Assembly (NCBI RefSeq): GCF_037940415.1
Contig: NZ_CP149798.1
Span: forward strand, 5,489,001-5,553,000
Origin: Streptomyces sp. f51
Lineage (GTDB): Bacteria > Actinomycetota > Actinomycetes > Streptomycetales > Streptomycetaceae
DNA length: 64,000 nt
Reading direction: 5' to 3'
The notes beneath the pieces are model-generated. The model was not told the DNA's origin. It made no database searches and was given only the letters and a program-made list of their open reading frames with translations. This document shows, piece after piece, positions 15,891 through 24,871 of this stretch. Both the position numbers and the translations under genes were made by a program. Position 1 is the first letter of the stretch, and each line of letters begins with the position of its first letter.

Positions 15891-16967
15891 ATGCTGCTGA
15901 GCCTTCAGGGCGCGACCGTACGCTTCGGCGGACAGGCCGTGCTCGACGCCGTCGACCTGGAGGTCGCCGAGCACGAGATCGTGTGCGTGCTCGGGCCCAG
16001 CGGCAGCGGCAAGTCCACCCTGCTGCGGACGGTGGCCGGTCTTCAGCCCCTGGACGCGGGCCGGGTGCTGCTGGACGGACGCGACCAGGAACGCGTTCCC
16101 GCGCACCGGCGGGGCGTCGGCCTGATGTTCCAGGACCACCAGCTCTTCCCGCAGCGGGACGTCGGCGGCAACGTCGCCTTCGGGCTGCGGATGCAGGGCA
16201 CGCCGAGGAACGGACAGGCGGCCAGGGTCGGGGAGTTGCTCGATCTCGTCGGTCTGCCCGGAGCCCGGGACCGTGCCGTCGCCTCGCTCTCCGGAGGTGA
16301 ACAGCAGCGCGTCGCGCTGGCCCGCGCCCTGGCGCCGCGCCCGCGGCTGCTGATGCTCGACGAACCCCTCGGCCAGCTGGACCGCTCCCTGCGCGAACGG
16401 CTCGTCGTCGAACTCCGTCAGCTCTTCGGCGAGTTGGGGACGACGGTGCTCGCCGTCACGCACGACCAGGGTGAGGCCTTCGCGCTCGCCGACCGGGTGG
16501 TGGTGATGCGGGACGGGCGGATCGCCCAGTCCGGTACGCCCCTCGACGTGTGGCAGCGTCCCGCGGACGCCTTCGTGGCCCGGTTCCTCGGCTTCGACAA
16601 CGTGGTCGAGGCGACGGTGGGCGAGACGGCGGCCGACACCCCCTGGGGCAGGGTCCCGGTGCCCGAGGGTGCCGCCCAGGGGCCCGGCACGCTCCTCGTA
16701 CGGCCCGCCGGGGTACGGCTCACGGCCGCCGCGGACGGGCTGCGCTGCACGGTCGCCGCCCGCACCTTCCGCGGCACCCACGTCGCCGTACGGCTTCAGC
16801 CCGAGGGCGCGCCCCCGCTGGAGGCGGCGTGCGCCCTGCGCGAGGCGCCGGAGCCCGGGGACGTGGTCGGGGTGGAGTTCGACGCCGCCGAGGTCGTCGT
16901 CCTGGGAGGGTCCGGGGCGTCCGGAACGCGGCCCGCCGCGAAGAACCCGGTACCGCGGGCGGGTTGA
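15891..16967 (+). CDS. thiQ: Thiamine ABC transporter ATP-binding protein
   Basis: Nucleotide-binding subunit, 358 aa. Walker A GPSGSGKST, Q-loop FQDHQLFPQRDV, signature LSGGEQQRV, Walker B LLMLDEPLGQLD and H-loop VTHDQGEAF are all intact. About 100 residues after the ATPase core form a TOBE-like extension, so the protein is longer than enterobacterial ThiQ (about 230 aa). ATG 15891 follows the permease stop with no gap. The operon ends at a strong hairpin. Confidence 0.92.
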   Translation: MLLSLQGATVRFGGQAVLDAVDLEVAEHEIVCVLGPSGSGKSTLLRTVAGLQPLDAGRVLLDGRDQERVPAHRRGVGLMFQDHQLFPQRDVGGNVAFGLRMQGTPRNGQAARVGELLDLVGLPGARDRAVASLSGGEQQRVALARALAPRPRLLMLDEPLGQLDRSLRERLVVELRQLFGELGTTVLAVTHDQGEAFALADRVVVMRDGRIAQSGTPLDVWQRPADAFVARFLGFDNVVEATVGETAADTPWGRVPVPEGAAQGPGTLLVRPAGVRLTAAADGLRCTVAARTFRGTHVAVRLQPEGAPPLEAACALREAPEPGDVVGVEFDAAEVVVLGGSGASGTRPAAKNPVPRAG

Positions 16968-16985
16968 GCGGAACGTCCGGAAAAG

Positions 16986-17024
16986 CCGTGTGGCCCGCCC
17001 CCTCGACGGGGGCGGGCCACACGG
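16986..17024. terminator. Bidirectional terminator between thiQ and surface-protein gene
   Basis: A perfect 17-bp stem (16986-17002 with 17008-17024) with a 5-nt loop between two convergent genes. It would terminate from either side. Confidence 0.85.
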
Positions 17025-17039
17025 TCGTTCGGATGCGGG

Positions 17040-17714
17040 TCAGCTCGCCTTCGAGGCGCCACGGCGGCGCATGCCGAAGAAGACCGCTCCGCCACCGACG
17101 ACGACGAACGCACCGGCGATACCGGCGATCATCGGGGTGTTGGAGTTCGCACCGGTCTCGGCGAGGTTGGACTCACCGGCGGCCGCGGACGGCTGGTTGT
17201 CGCCCGGGGTGGCCGGAGCGGCGCTGCTCTCCGACTCCGACGGGCGCGCCGAGTCCGAGGGAGTCGCCGAGGGGGCGGACTCCGACGGCTCCGGGCTCGC
17301 CGACGGGGACGGGGACTCCGACTTCGGAGCGCAGGGCTCGGACGGCACCGACTTGACGTCCGTGTCCGAGTTGACGCGGGTCGGGACATCGATGTGGGCC
17401 CGGTACTTGCCCCCGGAAACCCAGTCCTCCGTCAGCGTGATGGCGACGGAGGCCTTGCCGTCCTTCTGGCCGGTGACCTCTCCGGAGCCGACCTGCTTGT
17501 CTTCGAGGAAGATCGTGACGGTGGCCTTGTTGGCGGTACGGTCCGTGTCGGACACGGTGACGATGGCCTTCGCGCCGTCGCAGGAAGCGACGGCGTCGAA
17601 GTCACCGATGTTGCAAGCGAGTGCGTTGCCGGCGACGCCGAGCGCGAGCGCGGCAGAGGCGGAGGCAACGCCGAGGATTCGCACGGAACGTGCGGTGCGT
17701 CGAGATATGGACAC
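17040..17714 (-). CDS. Sortase-anchored cell-wall protein (LAETG motif)
   Basis: A 224-aa exported protein. The signal peptide (ILGVASASAALALGVAGNALA) is followed by a folded domain of about 90 residues with two Cys (ACNIGDFDAVASCDG and PCAPK). A Ser/Pro/Glu-rich stalk comes next, then the sorting signal LAETGANSN, a hydrophobic helix and the basic tail RRRGASKAS. LAxTG is the signal of class E sortases in Streptomyces. No class E sortase lies beside it, so a housekeeping SrtE elsewhere should process it. GTG 17714 has an AAGGG site. Confidence 0.88.
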   Translation of the reverse strand: MSISRRTARSVRILGVASASAALALGVAGNALACNIGDFDAVASCDGAKAIVTVSDTDRTANKATVTIFLEDKQVGSGEVTGQKDGKASVAITLTEDWVSGGKYRAHIDVPTRVNSDTDVKSVPSEPCAPKSESPSPSASPEPSESAPSATPSDSARPSESESSAAPATPGDNQPSAAAGESNLAETGANSNTPMIAGIAGAFVVVGGGAVFFGMRRRGASKAS

Positions 17715-17871
17715 GATTGCCCTTCACAGGTTGCGCAACTGCGGGGGGTGTAGGGGGATTTGCTGTAATTCATTCCAGCAACAGCACCCCCAGAGGTCTC
17801 ACAGGTTTATAAGTGCGACCTAAGGGCTGTCAATGCGTAGGCGCCGCCTGGTCGTTGGCTTTATCGAGTCG

Positions 17872-18987
17872 TTAACCTCCAAGGTGTTTGAGCGCCTGCG
17901 GAGCGTCATCGACCCCGTCGACAAGGGCGATGCGCGACTCCATCGCCCGCTCCCTGGCCAGCGCCCTGAGCAGCTCCCAGGCGGGAAATCTCTCGGTCCA
18001 GTGCACGCGGTCCACCAGGACCATCGGGGTCGGTTCGCCCTTGGATCCGTAGTAGTTGGGGGTCGCGTTGTCGAAGATCTCCTGTACGGTCCCGGCGGCG
18101 CCCGGCAGGAAGACGACGCCCGCGTTCGAGCGGGCCAGCAGGCCGTCCTCGCGGGTCGCGTTGGCAAAGTACTTGGCGATGTGCGCGGCGAAGGCGTTCG
18201 GCGGCTCGTGGCCGTAGAACCAGGTGGGCACGCCGATCGAGGGGCCGCCCGAGGGCCAGCGCTCGCGCACCTCGAACGCGGCGCGCGCCCAGTCGGTGAC
18301 GGACGGCGTGAACGACGGGACGGCTGCCAGCACGCGCAGCGCCTCGTCGAGCATGCCGTCGTCGAACGGGGCCGCGTACGCGCCGAGGTTGGCCGCCTCC
18401 ATGGCGCCGGGTCCGCCACCCGTGGCGACCATGAGGCCGGAGCGCGCGAGGGTGCGGCCGAGCCGCGCGGCCCCCGCGTAGGCCTCGGTGCCGCGCTCCA
18501 TCGCGTGGCCGCCCATCACCCCGACCACCCGTACGCCGACGAGGAGTTCGTCGAGCGCGTCCGAGACGGAGTCGTCGTGGAGCGCGCGCACCGTCGAGGC
18601 GAATATGTCGCCGTCGGCCTTGGTCCGCTGGAACCAGGCGTACGCGCGGGCGTCGGGCGTCGCCTCGTAGCCGGTGTCCAGCGAGGCGAAGAGCTCGTCG
18701 GGGGAGTAGAGGCGGCCGCGGTAGGGGTCGAGCGGGAGGCCGGGTACGGGCGGGAAGACGAGCGCGCCCGAGGCCCGGGCCCGCGCGGCGGCCTCGGGTT
18801 CCATCGGGCAGCCGAGGAACACGGCGTCCGTGGTGTCCGAGGAGAGCAACTCCCGTGTACGGGCGGTCAGATCGACGGCCTGGACACGGAATCCGGCGAG
18901 TGAACCGCCTGCCGAGACGACCTCGTCGAACTCGGCGAGGGATTCGATCTCACGGTCGTGGGAGACGTGAAGGGGAGTCGGGAGCAC
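17872..18987 (-). CDS. LOG family protein (lysine decarboxylase-like Rossmann fold)
   Basis: 371 aa. The LOG nucleotide-binding motifs are present: VRVVGVMGGHAMERG, LMVATGGGPGAMEAANLGAY (GGGPGxME) and VVFLPGAAGTVQEIFDN (PGGxGTxxE-type). An N-terminal domain of about 130 residues extends beyond the minimal LOG core. Small LOG proteins release cytokinin-type bases from nucleotide monophosphates; longer bacterial members act on nucleotides or are uncharacterised. Upstream (minus sense) lies the GC-rich tandem repeat. Confidence 0.85.
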   Translation of the reverse strand: MLPTPLHVSHDREIESLAEFDEVVSAGGSLAGFRVQAVDLTARTRELLSSDTTDAVFLGCPMEPEAAARARASGALVFPPVPGLPLDPYRGRLYSPDELFASLDTGYEATPDARAYAWFQRTKADGDIFASTVRALHDDSVSDALDELLVGVRVVGVMGGHAMERGTEAYAGAARLGRTLARSGLMVATGGGPGAMEAANLGAYAAPFDDGMLDEALRVLAAVPSFTPSVTDWARAAFEVRERWPSGGPSIGVPTWFYGHEPPNAFAAHIAKYFANATREDGLLARSNAGVVFLPGAAGTVQEIFDNATPNYYGSKGEPTPMVLVDRVHWTERFPAWELLRALARERAMESRIALVDGVDDAPQALKHLGG

Positions 18988-19012
18988 CCGGCCATGCTAG
19001 GGGCTGCCGCCC

Positions 19013-19430
19013 GGGGCACCGGGGTTCGCTGCGACCCGGGGTGCCCGGCTCGGGCGCGCCCCATCCGAAGAGTCCCTGCCCCGGTCACCGGGGTTCGCTG
19101 CGACCGGGGGCCGGGTCGGGTATGTCGGGCTCGACGTATCTCCGCCCGGGCGCCGGGGTTTGCCGAGCCCGGGGGTGGCCCGGCTCGGGCGCGTTCCGCC
19201 GGAAGAGTCCCTGCCCCGGTCACCGGGGTTTGCTGCGACCGGGGGTCCGGGACGGGTATGTCGGGCTCGACGTATCTCCGCCCGGGCGCCGGGGTTTGCC
19301 GAGCCCGGGGGTGGCCCGGCTCGGGCGCGTTCCGCCGGAAGAGTCCCTGCCCCGGGCACCGGGGTTCGCTGCGACCGGGGTGTCCGGCTCAGGCGCGTTC
19401 CGCCCGAAGAGCCCCCCGCCCGGGGGCGTT
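19013..19430. repeat. GC-rich tandem repeat, about 135-bp period (six half-units of about 68 bp)
   Basis: The core CCGGGGTTYGCYG begins at 19019, 19088, 19153, 19223, 19289 and 19359, spacings of 65-70 bp. Two half-unit types alternate, giving near-identical long units at 19071-19205 and 19206-19341 and a diverged third from 19342. Each unit holds short dyads such as CCCCGGTCACCGGGG and CCCGGGCGCCGGGG, so the DNA or RNA would form serial hairpins. It fills most of the 608-bp gap between the LOG and VOC genes. The rest of the gap (19431-19595) is GC-rich without recognisable features. I found no spacers, so this is not CRISPR. Confidence 0.9.
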
Positions 19431-19595
19431 CGGCAGGTGTGTGCGGGCGGGGCCGGGAGCGGGGAGTCGCCCCGGCCGGTCGGCGGGGCCCGGCGTCGCG
19501 GGCCGGGGCGGCGCGCGGACCCCTGTACCGCGCGCCGGCCCCGGAACATCGACCGGGCCGTGAGGTCCGGCCCGGACCGTCGACCCGTGTGGAGT

Positions 19596-20003
19596 TCAGC
19601 TCTGGACCGCCGCCGGGTCCATCCACATGACCTCCCAGGTGTGGCCGTCGAGGTCGTCGAAGGCGCGGCCGTACATGAAGCCCTGGTCCTGCGCCTCGCC
19701 CGTGCCCGAGCCGCCCGCCGCGATGGCCGCGTCGACCAGCTCGTCGACCTTCTCGCGGCTCTCGGCGCTCAGACACAGCAGCACCTCGCTGGTCGTCGTG
19801 GCGTCCGCGATCTCCTTCTTGGTGAAGTCCGCGTACCGCTGCCTGCTGAGCAGCATCGCGATGATCGTGTCGCTGATGACCACGCAGGCGCAGTCGTCGG
19901 TGGAGAACTGGGGGTTGATCGAGTAGCCGAGCTCCGTGAAGAACTTCCGGGACGCGGCGACGTCGGACACGGGCAGGTTCACGAAGATCATCTGCTGGTA
20001 CAT
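19596..20003 (-). CDS. VOC family protein (glyoxalase/extradiol dioxygenase fold)
   Basis: 135 aa, one VOC module of paired beta-alpha-beta-beta-beta units. MIFVNLPVSDVAASRKFFTE opens the first unit and GFMYGRAFDDLDGHTWEVMW closes the second with the Asp-His-Glu metal-site region. These small proteins are often annotated as glyoxalase or antibiotic-binding relatives; the substrate cannot be deduced. The 20004-20145 gap upstream contains nothing I recognise. Confidence 0.88.
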   Translation of the reverse strand: MYQQMIFVNLPVSDVAASRKFFTELGYSINPQFSTDDCACVVISDTIIAMLLSRQRYADFTKKEIADATTTSEVLLCLSAESREKVDELVDAAIAAGGSGTGEAQDQGFMYGRAFDDLDGHTWEVMWMDPAAVQS

Positions 20004-20145
20004 GCGAGGTTCTCCCGTCGGTGTGGTGCCGTTCGCTGGGGTAGACCGGGGGCCCGCCCGGAAATCATCGCCGTCCCGGACCTTTTCTCCGGGAGACCGT
20101 GCCGAGCTGTTCGCGGGCGCGTCGGCCGACCCGCCCGCGGACCGG

Positions 20146-21807
20146 TCAGCCGATCAGGGGGATCGCGGCCAGTTCGGCGACCGTCCAGGTCAGCGGGGCG
20201 AACGCGACGAACAGTGCCCCGGCGCGCAGGGCCGCGGCACCACGCAGCAGCGAGGCGGGCGCGCCCAGCCGCAGCAGCGCGGCCGTGGTGTCGGCACGCG
20301 CCTGCTTCGCCTCGACGGCGGCGGTCGCCAGCGTCAGCAGCGTGCACCCGGCGACCAGCAGGGCGCCGAGGGTGGTCAGCGGTCCGAACGCGGGCCGGGC
20401 GCCGGTGTACAGCGTGGTCACGGCGAACGCGCCCGACGCCACCGCGCACACCACTCCGAGCGGCTGCCCGATGCGCTTCGCCTCCGCCTGGAGCACCCGC
20501 CCGGCCAGCAGCCGCAGCGCGCCCGGACGTACGGCCTGGAGCAGCCACCCGCACAGATAGGTGATCGCGGGCCCGGCCAGGGCCAGCCCGACCGCGGTGA
20601 GCACCCAGCCGAGCAGGACCCCGGCGGGACCTCCGGCGAAGCCGCCGGGCAGGGCGAGCGCGGGGGCGGGGCCCGAACGGCTCGCGTACGTCTCCACGGC
20701 CAGCCCCGCCGCCACGGCGGCCGCGCCCCAGGGGAGCCCGTTGGGGTAGGACAGCGGGGCCGGGAACGAGAGGGAGCCGGCCTCGGCGGCCCGGCGCCGC
20801 TCCGGGCGCGCACCGGGCACGCCCGCGTCCTCGTACGCCGCTTCCGTGTCCTCGTACGGTGTGTCCACGCGCTCGTACGAGGAGAGCCGCTCGTGCGCAC
20901 CGGGGGCCGCCGGTTCCGCGCGGAGCCCTGCGGCCGGCGAACGGTCCTCCGCGTCCGTCCCCGGGATCTCTCCGGAGGCGTAGGCCGCGGCCGTCCAGTG
21001 GAAGTCGTCGAAGCGGGGGCCACCGGCGCCGTCCGCGAGGGAGCCGGGCGCCGGCGCGTCGGAACCCTCACCGTCCGAGGAGCCGGCGTGGAGGCCGTCG
21101 CCCAGCGCCGTCACGGTCGGACCCGCGGCCGTGCCGGGCGTCGTGGCGGCCACCGGCCCGGCGGGCGAGGTGGCGCCCGCGCCGTCCGCGGGCCGTCCGC
21201 CGCCGCGGGTGCCGGGCCCTTGCGGGCTCGCGACCGGGCTCTGCCGGGACGACATCCAGGTGCGGCCGTAGGACCACGCGGCCCGTGCCGGACCCCGGCC
21301 CCGGGGCCGCAGCGCCACGGCCGCCGCTCCGGAGGCCGCCGCCGGCACCAGGGCGAGCAGCGTCAGGGCCGCGGGCAGGGGCAGGGACTGGCCGGAGGCC
21401 AGGAAGTCCGCCGCCGTTCCGCCGAACGGGACCCCGGTCAGATCGCCGCGCAGATGCAGGAAGAGGAGCAGGGCGAGCAGCGAACCGAGGAACGTGGACA
21501 GGGCCGTGGTGGCGGCGGAGATCGCCATCAGCCGGCCAGGACCGAGGCCGAGCGCGGAGAGACCGGACCGGGGCCGGGTGGCGGGGTCGGTGCGGGCCAC
21601 CGCGACGGCGAAGTAGACCGTGGCGGCGAGGGGAACGACGCACCAGGCCAGGCGCAGCGCGCCGGCGGCCGAGGCGTCCGGACGGCTCATCGCGTACCCC
21701 AGCGTGCACAGCAGCAGGAACCCGGTGCCCGCGGAGGCGGCGGCGACCAGGAGCCGGCGGAGCTGGACGAGGGGGCTGCCCCCGCGGGCTAGACGGAGAG
21801 CGAGCAC
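20146..21807 (-). CDS. Membrane protein, putative ABC permease with large cytoplasmic insert
   Basis: 553 aa. Four hydrophobic helices in the N-terminal 170 residues (for example FLLLCTLGYAM and TFLGSLLALLLFLHL) and four or five in the last 220 (GVLLGWVLTAVGLALAG, LLVAGCTLLTLATAAVE). Between them lies a polar, Pro/Ser/Glu-rich stretch of about 170 residues with low-complexity character. It starts at GTG 21807, inside the 3' end of the ATPase gene (19-nt overlap), so the two are coupled and probably form one transporter. The layout recalls FtsX-type permeases whose central domain has been replaced, but I see no conserved FtsX motif. Substrate unknown. Confidence 0.7.
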   Translation of the reverse strand: MLALRLARGGSPLVQLRRLLVAAASAGTGFLLLCTLGYAMSRPDASAAGALRLAWCVVPLAATVYFAVAVARTDPATRPRSGLSALGLGPGRLMAISAATTALSTFLGSLLALLLFLHLRGDLTGVPFGGTAADFLASGQSLPLPAALTLLALVPAAASGAAAVALRPRGRGPARAAWSYGRTWMSSRQSPVASPQGPGTRGGGRPADGAGATSPAGPVAATTPGTAAGPTVTALGDGLHAGSSDGEGSDAPAPGSLADGAGGPRFDDFHWTAAAYASGEIPGTDAEDRSPAAGLRAEPAAPGAHERLSSYERVDTPYEDTEAAYEDAGVPGARPERRRAAEAGSLSFPAPLSYPNGLPWGAAAVAAGLAVETYASRSGPAPALALPGGFAGGPAGVLLGWVLTAVGLALAGPAITYLCGWLLQAVRPGALRLLAGRVLQAEAKRIGQPLGVVCAVASGAFAVTTLYTGARPAFGPLTTLGALLVAGCTLLTLATAAVEAKQARADTTAALLRLGAPASLLRGAAALRAGALFVAFAPLTWTVAELAAIPLIG

Positions 21808-22526
21808 GCGGCCCGGCCTTCCGCCTCGGCGACCGGGGGCAGGTGGACGGTGTTCACACGCCGTCCGTCGAGCAGGGACACCGTGCGGTCGGCGAGGGCC
21901 GCGGTGTCCGGGTCGTGGGTGGCGAGGACGACGGTGATGCCGTGCGACCGGGCCGCCGAGGTGAGGGTGCGCAGCACATGGACCTGGTCGGCGCGGTGCA
22001 GCGGCGCGGTCGGCTCGTCGGCGAACAGCACGGTGGGCGCGGGGGCGAGGGCGCGGGCGACGGCCACGCGCTGCCGCTCGGACTGGAGCAGGGCGTGCGG
22101 GCGCTTACGGGCGCAGCCGCCGATGTCCAGGCGCTTCAGCCACTCCAGGGCGGCCGTCTTGGCGGCCCGGCGGGTCCAGCCGCGCAGCATCAGCGGGAGG
22201 GCCGTGTTCTCCCAGGCGTTCAGCTCGGGGATCAGCGTCGGGGAGGGGTCGATCCAGCCGAACCGGTCCCGGCGCAGCCGCTCGCGGGTGAGCCGGCCCA
22301 TCGTGTGCACGGGCAGGCTGTTGAACCAGACCTCGCCGCGCTGCGGCAGCAGTTGGCCGGACAGACAGCGCAGGAGGGTCGTCTTGCCGCTGCCGCGCGG
22401 GCCGCCGACGGCGAGGATCTCGCCCTCACGGACGCCGAGCGAGACACCGCTGAGCGCGGGCGAGCCGTTGTGCTCGACGTGCAGGGCGCGTGCCCAGAGC
22501 ACGTCGTTGTCAGGCGGGGCCACCAT
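21789..22526 (-). CDS. ABC transporter ATP-binding protein with degenerate motifs
   Basis: 245 aa, closest in layout to LolD/MacB-type ATPases. Walker A GGPRGSGKTT, Walker B VLFADEPTAP and H-loop VVLATHDPD are normal. The signature loop reads LLQSERQRVAVARAL where LSGGERQR is expected. The Q-loop region reads WIDPSPTLIPELNAWEN with no Gln. ATP turnover may therefore be slow or need a partner. ATG 22526 is preferred over GTG 22535, because GAGG sits 8 nt before it. It overlaps the membrane gene downstream. The gap 22527-22800 holds a small hairpin and no other feature. Confidence 0.82.
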   Translation of the reverse strand: MVAPPDNDVLWARALHVEHNGSPALSGVSLGVREGEILAVGGPRGSGKTTLLRCLSGQLLPQRGEVWFNSLPVHTMGRLTRERLRRDRFGWIDPSPTLIPELNAWENTALPLMLRGWTRRAAKTAALEWLKRLDIGGCARKRPHALLQSERQRVAVARALAPAPTVLFADEPTAPLHRADQVHVLRTLTSAARSHGITVVLATHDPDTAALADRTVSLLDGRRVNTVHLPPVAEAEGRAACSLSV

Positions 22527-22800
22527 CGCGTACACCTCGTTCAGAGCTGATGTGCCGTGCCCGGCGATCTCTTCGAGGTCGCTCGGTCCCCCGGACGGGG
22601 GAACGAAGGCAGGGCCGATCGGTCACAGGGCACGCTAAGGAGTCGGGGCCGGGAGGGCGGACAGCACGCGGCCCCGGGCCGCCCATTCTCACTCGAACGG
22701 GGGGCACCGGGGCCGGGGTGATCAGCCGGACGCGAGACCGGAGTCCGCCTCGGGGGAGGACGGCGGATCCGGGCTCACGGCGGGGGATCGACGGGTGCGG

Positions 22801-24165
22801 TCAGAGCTTGGTCCACGCCTCCGTCAGGACCTGACGGACGATCCCCTCGATCTCGTCGAAGGTCGACTGGTCGGAGATCAGCGGCGGCGACAGCTGGATG
22901 ACCGGGTCACCGCGGTCGTCGGCGCGGCAGTAGAGGCCGTACTCGAAGAGCTTCTTGGAGACGAAGCCGTAGAGCACGCGCTCCGACTCCTCGTCCGTGA
23001 AGGTCTCCTTGGTGGCCTTGTCCTTCACCAGCTCGATGCCGTAGAAGAAGCCGTTGCCGCGGACGTCGCCGACGATCGGCAGGTCGTGCAGCTTCTGGAG
23101 GGTCTTCAGGAAGTTCGCCTCGTTGTCCAGCACGTGCTGGTTGAGGCCCTCGCGCTCGAACAGGTCGAGGTTGGCGAGACCCACGGCCGCGGAGACCGGG
23201 TGGCCGCCGAAGGTGTAGCCGTGCAGGAACGTGTTGTCGCCCTTGTAGAACGGCTCGGCGATGCGGTCCGAGACGATCGCGGCGCCGATCGGGGAGTAGC
23301 CCGAGGTCATGCCCTTGGCGCAGGTGATGATGTCCGGGACGTAGCCGAACTTGTCACAGGCGAAGTAGGTGCCGAGACGGCCGAAGGCGCAGATGACCTC
23401 GTCCGAGACGAGCAGCACGTCGTACTTGTCGCAGATCTCGCGCACGCGCTGGAAGTATCCGGGCGGCGGCGGGAAGCAGCCGCCGGCGTTCTGCACGGGC
23501 TCCAGGAAGACCGCGGCGACGGTCTCCGGGCCCTCGAACAGGATCTCCTGCTCGATCTGGTCGGCGGCCCAGCGGCCGAAGGCCTCCGGGTCGTCGCCGT
23601 GGATCGGGGCGCGGTAGATGTTCGTGTTCGGCACCTTGTGCGCGCCGGGGACCAGCGGCTCGAAGGGGGCCTTCAGGGCCGGCAGGCCGGTGATCGACAG
23701 GGCGCCCTGCGGGGTGCCGTGGTAGGCGACCGCACGCGAGATGACCTTGTACTTCGTGTAGTTGCCGGTCAGCTTGTGGTACTGCTTCGCCAGCTTCCAC
23801 GCGGTCTCGACGGCCTCGCCGCCGCCGGTGGTGAAGAAGACCTTGTTCAGGTCGCCGGGCGCGTGGTGGGCGAGGCGCTCGGCCAGCTCCACGGCCTTGG
23901 GGTGGGCGTAGGACCAGATGGGGAAGAAGGCCAGCTCGGCGGCCTGCTTGGCGGCCACCTCGGCCAGCTCCCGGCGGCCGTGACCGGCCTGGACGACGAA
24001 CAGGCCCGCGAGACCGTCGAGGTACTTCTTGCCCTTGTCGTCGTAGATGTAGGTGCCCTCACCACGGACGATCGTGGGAACGGGCGCGTTCTCGTACGAG
24101 GACATGCGGGTGAAGTGCATCCACAAGTGGTCGTACGCGGTCTTGCTGAGGTCCTTGGTGCTCAC
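22801..24165 (-). CDS. Class III aminotransferase, probable polyamine (putrescine/cadaverine)-pyruvate type
   Basis: PLP enzyme of 454 aa. FFTTGGGEAVETAWKLAKQY is the phosphate-binding turn, FLEPVQNAGGCFPP and LLVSDEVICAFGRLG hold the cofactor Asp, and DIITCAKGMTSGYSPIGA carries the Schiff-base Lys. The family converts diamines or omega-amino acids to aldehydes. The start is GTG 24165, only 2 nt after the Lrp gene stop, so both are co-transcribed. With the divergent aldehyde dehydrogenase it would turn putrescine into 4-aminobutyraldehyde and then GABA. Confidence 0.85.
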   Translation of the reverse strand: MSTKDLSKTAYDHLWMHFTRMSSYENAPVPTIVRGEGTYIYDDKGKKYLDGLAGLFVVQAGHGRRELAEVAAKQAAELAFFPIWSYAHPKAVELAERLAHHAPGDLNKVFFTTGGGEAVETAWKLAKQYHKLTGNYTKYKVISRAVAYHGTPQGALSITGLPALKAPFEPLVPGAHKVPNTNIYRAPIHGDDPEAFGRWAADQIEQEILFEGPETVAAVFLEPVQNAGGCFPPPPGYFQRVREICDKYDVLLVSDEVICAFGRLGTYFACDKFGYVPDIITCAKGMTSGYSPIGAAIVSDRIAEPFYKGDNTFLHGYTFGGHPVSAAVGLANLDLFEREGLNQHVLDNEANFLKTLQKLHDLPIVGDVRGNGFFYGIELVKDKATKETFTDEESERVLYGFVSKKLFEYGLYCRADDRGDPVIQLSPPLISDQSTFDEIEGIVRQVLTEAWTKL

Positions 24166-24167
24166 GG

Positions 24168-24683
24168 TTATCGGGTTCCCCACATGTAGGTCTGCTTCTT
24201 GAGCTTCAGGTAGACGAAGCTCTCGGTGGAGCGCACCCCGGGCAGGGCCCGGATGCGTTTGTTGATGACGTCCAGCAGGTGGTCGTCGTCCTCGCAGACG
24301 ATCTCGGCGAGGATGTCGAACGAGCCCGCGGTCATCACCACGTACTCGACTTCCGACATGGCAGCGAGCGCTTCGGCCACCGGATCGAGGTCGCCCTCGA
24401 CCGTGACGCCGACCATCGCCTGACGGCGGAATCCCACGGTGAGCGGGTCCGTGACGGCGACGATCTGCATGACGCCCTGGTCGAGCAGCTTCTGGACCCG
24501 CTGGCGCACGGCGGCCTCGGAGAGGCCCACGGCCTTGCCTATCGCGGCGTACGGGCGGCGTCCGTCCTGCTGGAGCTGCTCGATGATGGCGAGGGAGACG
24601 GTGTCCAACTGGGGACTGCCGTTCCTGGACTCGCGGGAGTCCCTGGGTTCCGCGCTTCGACTGACCACGACCCCACTGTGCAC
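24168..24683 (-). CDS. Lrp/AsnC family regulator of the polyamine genes
   Basis: About 171 aa. The N-terminal helix-turn-helix (LDTVSLAIIEQLQQDGRRPY, GLSEAAVRQRVQKLLDQGVM) is followed by the RAM effector domain (YVVMTAGSFDILAEIVCEDD, LPGVRSTESFVYLKLKKQTY). It shares a transcript with the aminotransferase and is divergent from the aldehyde dehydrogenase, so it most likely controls both from the intergenic space. I recall a S. coelicolor counterpart implicated in polyamine response (EpuRI), unverified here. GTG 24683 is my start; TTG 24704 is also open. Confidence 0.85.
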   Translation of the reverse strand: MHSGVVVSRSAEPRDSRESRNGSPQLDTVSLAIIEQLQQDGRRPYAAIGKAVGLSEAAVRQRVQKLLDQGVMQIVAVTDPLTVGFRRQAMVGVTVEGDLDPVAEALAAMSEVEYVVMTAGSFDILAEIVCEDDDHLLDVINKRIRALPGVRSTESFVYLKLKKQTYMWGTR

Positions 24684-24778
24684 GACGTATCGACAGTTCC
24701 GCAAGGTTCGGGCGATGAAATTCGTTGTTTACGGGTACGTGTCTTGCGGATTTCGCAGTTCTGGGCCGTTCGGGGGTG

Positions 24779-24806
24779 TTGAAAACGCGGAGCCACGGAT
24801 TAGGGT
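24779..24806 (+). promoter_or_regulatory. Vegetative-type promoter for aldehyde dehydrogenase gene
   Basis: TTGAAA (24779-24784), a 16-nt spacer and TAGGGT (24801-24806) form a good sigma-HrdB-like promoter 65 nt before GTG 24872. Just upstream (24709-24770) the DNA is unusually AT-rich, with TGAAATTCG and GCGGATTTCGC half-dyads, a plausible Lrp operator. Confidence 0.55.
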
Positions 24807-24871
24807 GGGGATCCAGACATCTCAGGTAGTGGACACCTGGGTCGTTGGACATCCGACAGGAGGGCCGGGCA

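Noticed and set aside
19013..19430. CRISPR array at the tandem repeat
   Set aside because: Units are contiguous with no unique spacers, repeats are far longer than CRISPR repeats, and no cas genes are present.
18855..20564. Long plus-strand frame reading through the tandem repeat
   Set aside because: No start signal or motif. Its apparent protein repeats come from the DNA repeat, and it also crosses the VOC gene antisense.
22795..24189. A plus-strand open frame of about 464 codons over the aminotransferase
   Set aside because: Antisense shadow: Leu/Val/Asp-biased repeats without family motifs, while the minus frame has a complete PLP enzyme.
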